Source of the DNA: Limisphaerales bacterium
Lineage (GTDB): Bacteria; Verrucomicrobiota; Verrucomicrobiia; Limisphaerales; UBA11358
DNA length: 5,263 nt
Direction: 5' to 3'
Assembly (NCBI GenBank): GCA_003455565.1
Contig: DMQW01000437.1
Coordinates: forward strand, 4,442 to 9,704
The notes below the pieces were generated by a model. That model worked only from the letters and a program-made list of their open reading frames with translations, did no database searches and was not told where the DNA came from. Below are positions 3,567-5,263 of this stretch, piece after piece. Positions within the stretch are counted from its first letter, which is position 1. Every line of letters begins with the position of its first letter. A program made the position numbers and the translations under genes.

Positions 3567-5263
3567 ATGGGCAAAACACTTATCATCGCGGAAAAGCCGT
3601 CCGTCGCCGGAGACATCTCCAAGGCGCTCGGCAAGTTTCAGAAGCACGACGATCATTACGAAAATGATGATTACGTCATCTCGTCGGCGGTCGGCCATCT
3701 ACTCACGATTTGCGTGCCGGAACAGTTTGAGGTCAAGCGCGGCAAATGGACTTTTGCGAATCTGCCGGTGATTCCGCCGCACTTTGATTTGCTGCCCATC
3801 GAGAAAAATGAGGCGCGACTCAAAGTCCTGCTCAAGCTCATCAAACGCAAAGATGTTTCCGCACTCGTCAATGCCTGCGACGCCGGGCGCGAAGGGGAAT
3901 TGATTTTCCGCTACATCGTTCAATACGCCAAAAGCGACAAGCCGATCCAAAGGCTCTGGCTGCAATCCATGACGCCGGCGGCGATCCGCGACGGCTTCGC
4001 GCATCTGCGCACGGATGCGGAAATGATTCCGCTCGCCGATGCCGCGACGTGCCGGAGTGAAAGCGATTGGCTCATCGGCATCAACGGCACACGCGCGATG
4101 ACGGCGTTCAATTCCAAGACCGGCGGCTTTCATTTGACGACGGTTGGCCGCGTGCAAACGCCGACGCTGGCGATTCTCGTCGAGCGCGAGGAGAAGATTA
4201 AAAAATTCATTTCGCGCAACTATTGGGAAATTCACGGGACGTTCGGCGCGCAGGCGGGCGCATATGTCGGACGCTGGTTCGATGAAAAATTCTCCAAGAA
4301 AGAAGGCGACGATCAATTAAGACCCGAACGCGTTTGGGACATTAAATTCGCCGAAGCCATTAAATCAAAATGTCTCGGCAAGCCGGGCATCGTCACGGAA
4401 GAAAGCAAGCCGACGACCTCGATGTCGCCGCAGCTTTATGATTTGACGACGTTGCAGCGCGAAGCGAATGGCCGGTTCGGTTTCTCCGCGAAGAACACGC
4501 TCGGTCTGGCGCAGGCGCTTTACGAAAGGCACAAAGTTTTGACGTATCCGAGAACCGATTCGCGCGCGTTGCCGGAGGATTACCTTGAGACGGTTAAGAC
4601 GACGATGGGCATGCTGGCGGAAACCAATTACCGCACACCTGCCGAAACGATTTTGAAAAACGGCTGGGTGCGCCCGAACAAAAGAATTTTCAACAACGCA
4701 AAAGTCTCGGATCATTTTGCGATCATTCCCACGCTCGTTGCACCGAAATATTTGAGCGAGCCGGAACAAAAACTTTACGACCTCGTCACGAAACGATTTC
4801 TCGCGATTTTTTATCCGGCGGCGGAATTTCTTGTGACCACGCGAATCACGCGTGTCGAGAGCGAACCGTTCAAGAGCGAAGGCAAGGTGATGGTCAATGC
4901 CGGGTGGCTCGCGGTCTACGGCAAGGAAGCGGCGGAGTCTGACGACACGCCGAGCCTCGTGCCGGTGAAGCCGAACGAAACGGTCAAGACCGAGAAAATC
5001 GAAGTCGAGGCGAACGTCACCAAACCACCGGCGCGCTATTCGGAAGCGACGTTGCTCGGCGCGATGGAAAGCGCGGGCAAATTGATTGAGGACGAGGAAT
5101 TGCGCGAAGCGATGAGCGAGAAAGGTCTCGGCACGCCCGCGACGCGCGCGACCATCATCGAAGGTTTGATCTGGGAAAAATACATCACGCGCAACGGCCG
5201 CGAATTGCAGCCGATGGCGAAGGCGTTTTCGCTCATCACGCTGTTGCGCGGGCTGGCGATTCC
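3567..5263 (+). CDS. topB: DNA topoisomerase III-type (type IA), C-terminus beyond window
   Basis: A type IA topoisomerase, which passes DNA strands through a transient single-strand break, relaxing negative supercoils and resolving intermediates. 565 codons are visible. The N-terminal Toprim domain begins MGKTLIIAEKPSVAGDI; the EKPS form (E9) is typical of topoisomerase III rather than TopA. The metal-binding motif ACDAGREGELIFR (103-115) has D105 and E109 but Gly at 107, where TopA has a second Asp. The active-site tyrosine is Y327 in VLTYPRTDSRALPEDY. Other conserved blocks are GRVQTPTLAILVEREE (194-209), SDHFAIIPT (381-389), and ARYSEATLLGAMESAG with GLGTPATRATIIEGL (489-535). The ATG at 3567 gives the standard N-terminus; the next Met is at residue 134. 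No SD sequence precedes it. The end of the catalytic core and any zinc-ribbon tail lie off the right edge. It diverges from the cargo operon and is probably ancestral chromosome. Confidence 0.92.
   Translation, partial: MGKTLIIAEKPSVAGDISKALGKFQKHDDHYENDDYVISSAVGHLLTICVPEQFEVKRGKWTFANLPVIPPHFDLLPIEKNEARLKVLLKLIKRKDVSALVNACDAGREGELIFRYIVQYAKSDKPIQRLWLQSMTPAAIRDGFAHLRTDAEMIPLADAATCRSESDWLIGINGTRAMTAFNSKTGGFHLTTVGRVQTPTLAILVEREEKIKKFISRNYWEIHGTFGAQAGAYVGRWFDEKFSKKEGDDQLRPERVWDIKFAEAIKSKCLGKPGIVTEESKPTTSMSPQLYDLTTLQREANGRFGFSAKNTLGLAQALYERHKVLTYPRTDSRALPEDYLETVKTTMGMLAETNYRTPAETILKNGWVRPNKRIFNNAKVSDHFAIIPTLVAPKYLSEPEQKLYDLVTKRFLAIFYPAAEFLVTTRITRVESEPFKSEGKVMVNAGWLAVYGKEAAESDDTPSLVPVKPNETVKTEKIEVEANVTKPPARYSEATLLGAMESAGKLIEDEELREAMSEKGLGTPATRATIIEGLIWEKYITRNGRELQPMAKAFSLITLLRGLAI

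Noticed and set aside
3699..4769. Long minus-strand frames of 205 and 134 codons inside the topoisomerase gene
   Set aside because: They are antisense to conserved topoisomerase motifs, including the active-site tyrosine region, and their Arg-rich composition is typical of antisense frames in GC-rich genes.
1..5263. Absence of CTCGAG, the predicted target of the endonuclease, as a sign of site avoidance
   Set aside because: I found none by eye, but only about one is expected by chance in a window this size, so the absence says nothing.
1..5263. CRISPR array, tRNA, rRNA or an integrase/transposase gene
   Set aside because: No regularly spaced repeats, no tRNA-like cloverleaf sequence and no recombinase motifs were seen on either strand.

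Overview
The window reads as bacterial chromosome: tightly packed genes, ATGA start/stop overlaps, and two broadly conserved housekeeping genes at its ends. Protein style, the absence of clear Shine-Dalgarno sequences at most starts, and short palindromic repeats of the type GCTCCGTnAGGAGC suggest a Verrucomicrobiota/PVC-like genome. That lineage call is an inference from memory, not a search, and is only moderately supported.

Layout. Everything from about 3389 down to 1 is on the minus strand and looks like one long co-directional run. In its own 5'->3' order it holds: (a) a 23-codon mini-ORF at 3389-3318 that joins the start of pheT to the end of pheS; (b) an unrecognised 162-aa protein (3313-2825); (c) a PIN-domain ribonuclease-like toxin (2823-2341); (d) a small 64-aa partner overlapping it by ATGA (2344-2150); (e) a second copy of the pheS 3' end (about 2139-2065); (f) an unrecognised 61-aa basic protein (2053-1868); (g) two palindromic repeats (1867-1797); (h) a type II restriction endonuclease of the XhoI/PaeR7I family (1787-1059); (i) its DNA methyltransferase (1057-110), one base downstream; and (j) the first 37 codons of pheT, the phenylalanyl-tRNA synthetase beta chain (113-1, running off the left edge), overlapping the methyltransferase stop by ATGA. 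On the plus strand, diverging from this run across a 177-bp gap, is topB-like DNA topoisomerase (3567-5263, running off the right edge).

The main point of interest is the arrangement. The cargo (toxin pair, restriction-modification pair, two unknown small proteins) lies immediately upstream of the essential gene pheT, and it is divided into two blocks, each preceded by a copy of the pheS 3' end. The outer copy is fused behind a copy of the pheT 5' end. This is what one would see if units of the form [pheS tail - cargo - pheT head] had been stacked in tandem or integrated as circles at a pheS/pheT junction. No complete pheS is visible. The restriction-modification genes are read straight into pheT, which could make the cassette hard to lose by polar disruption.
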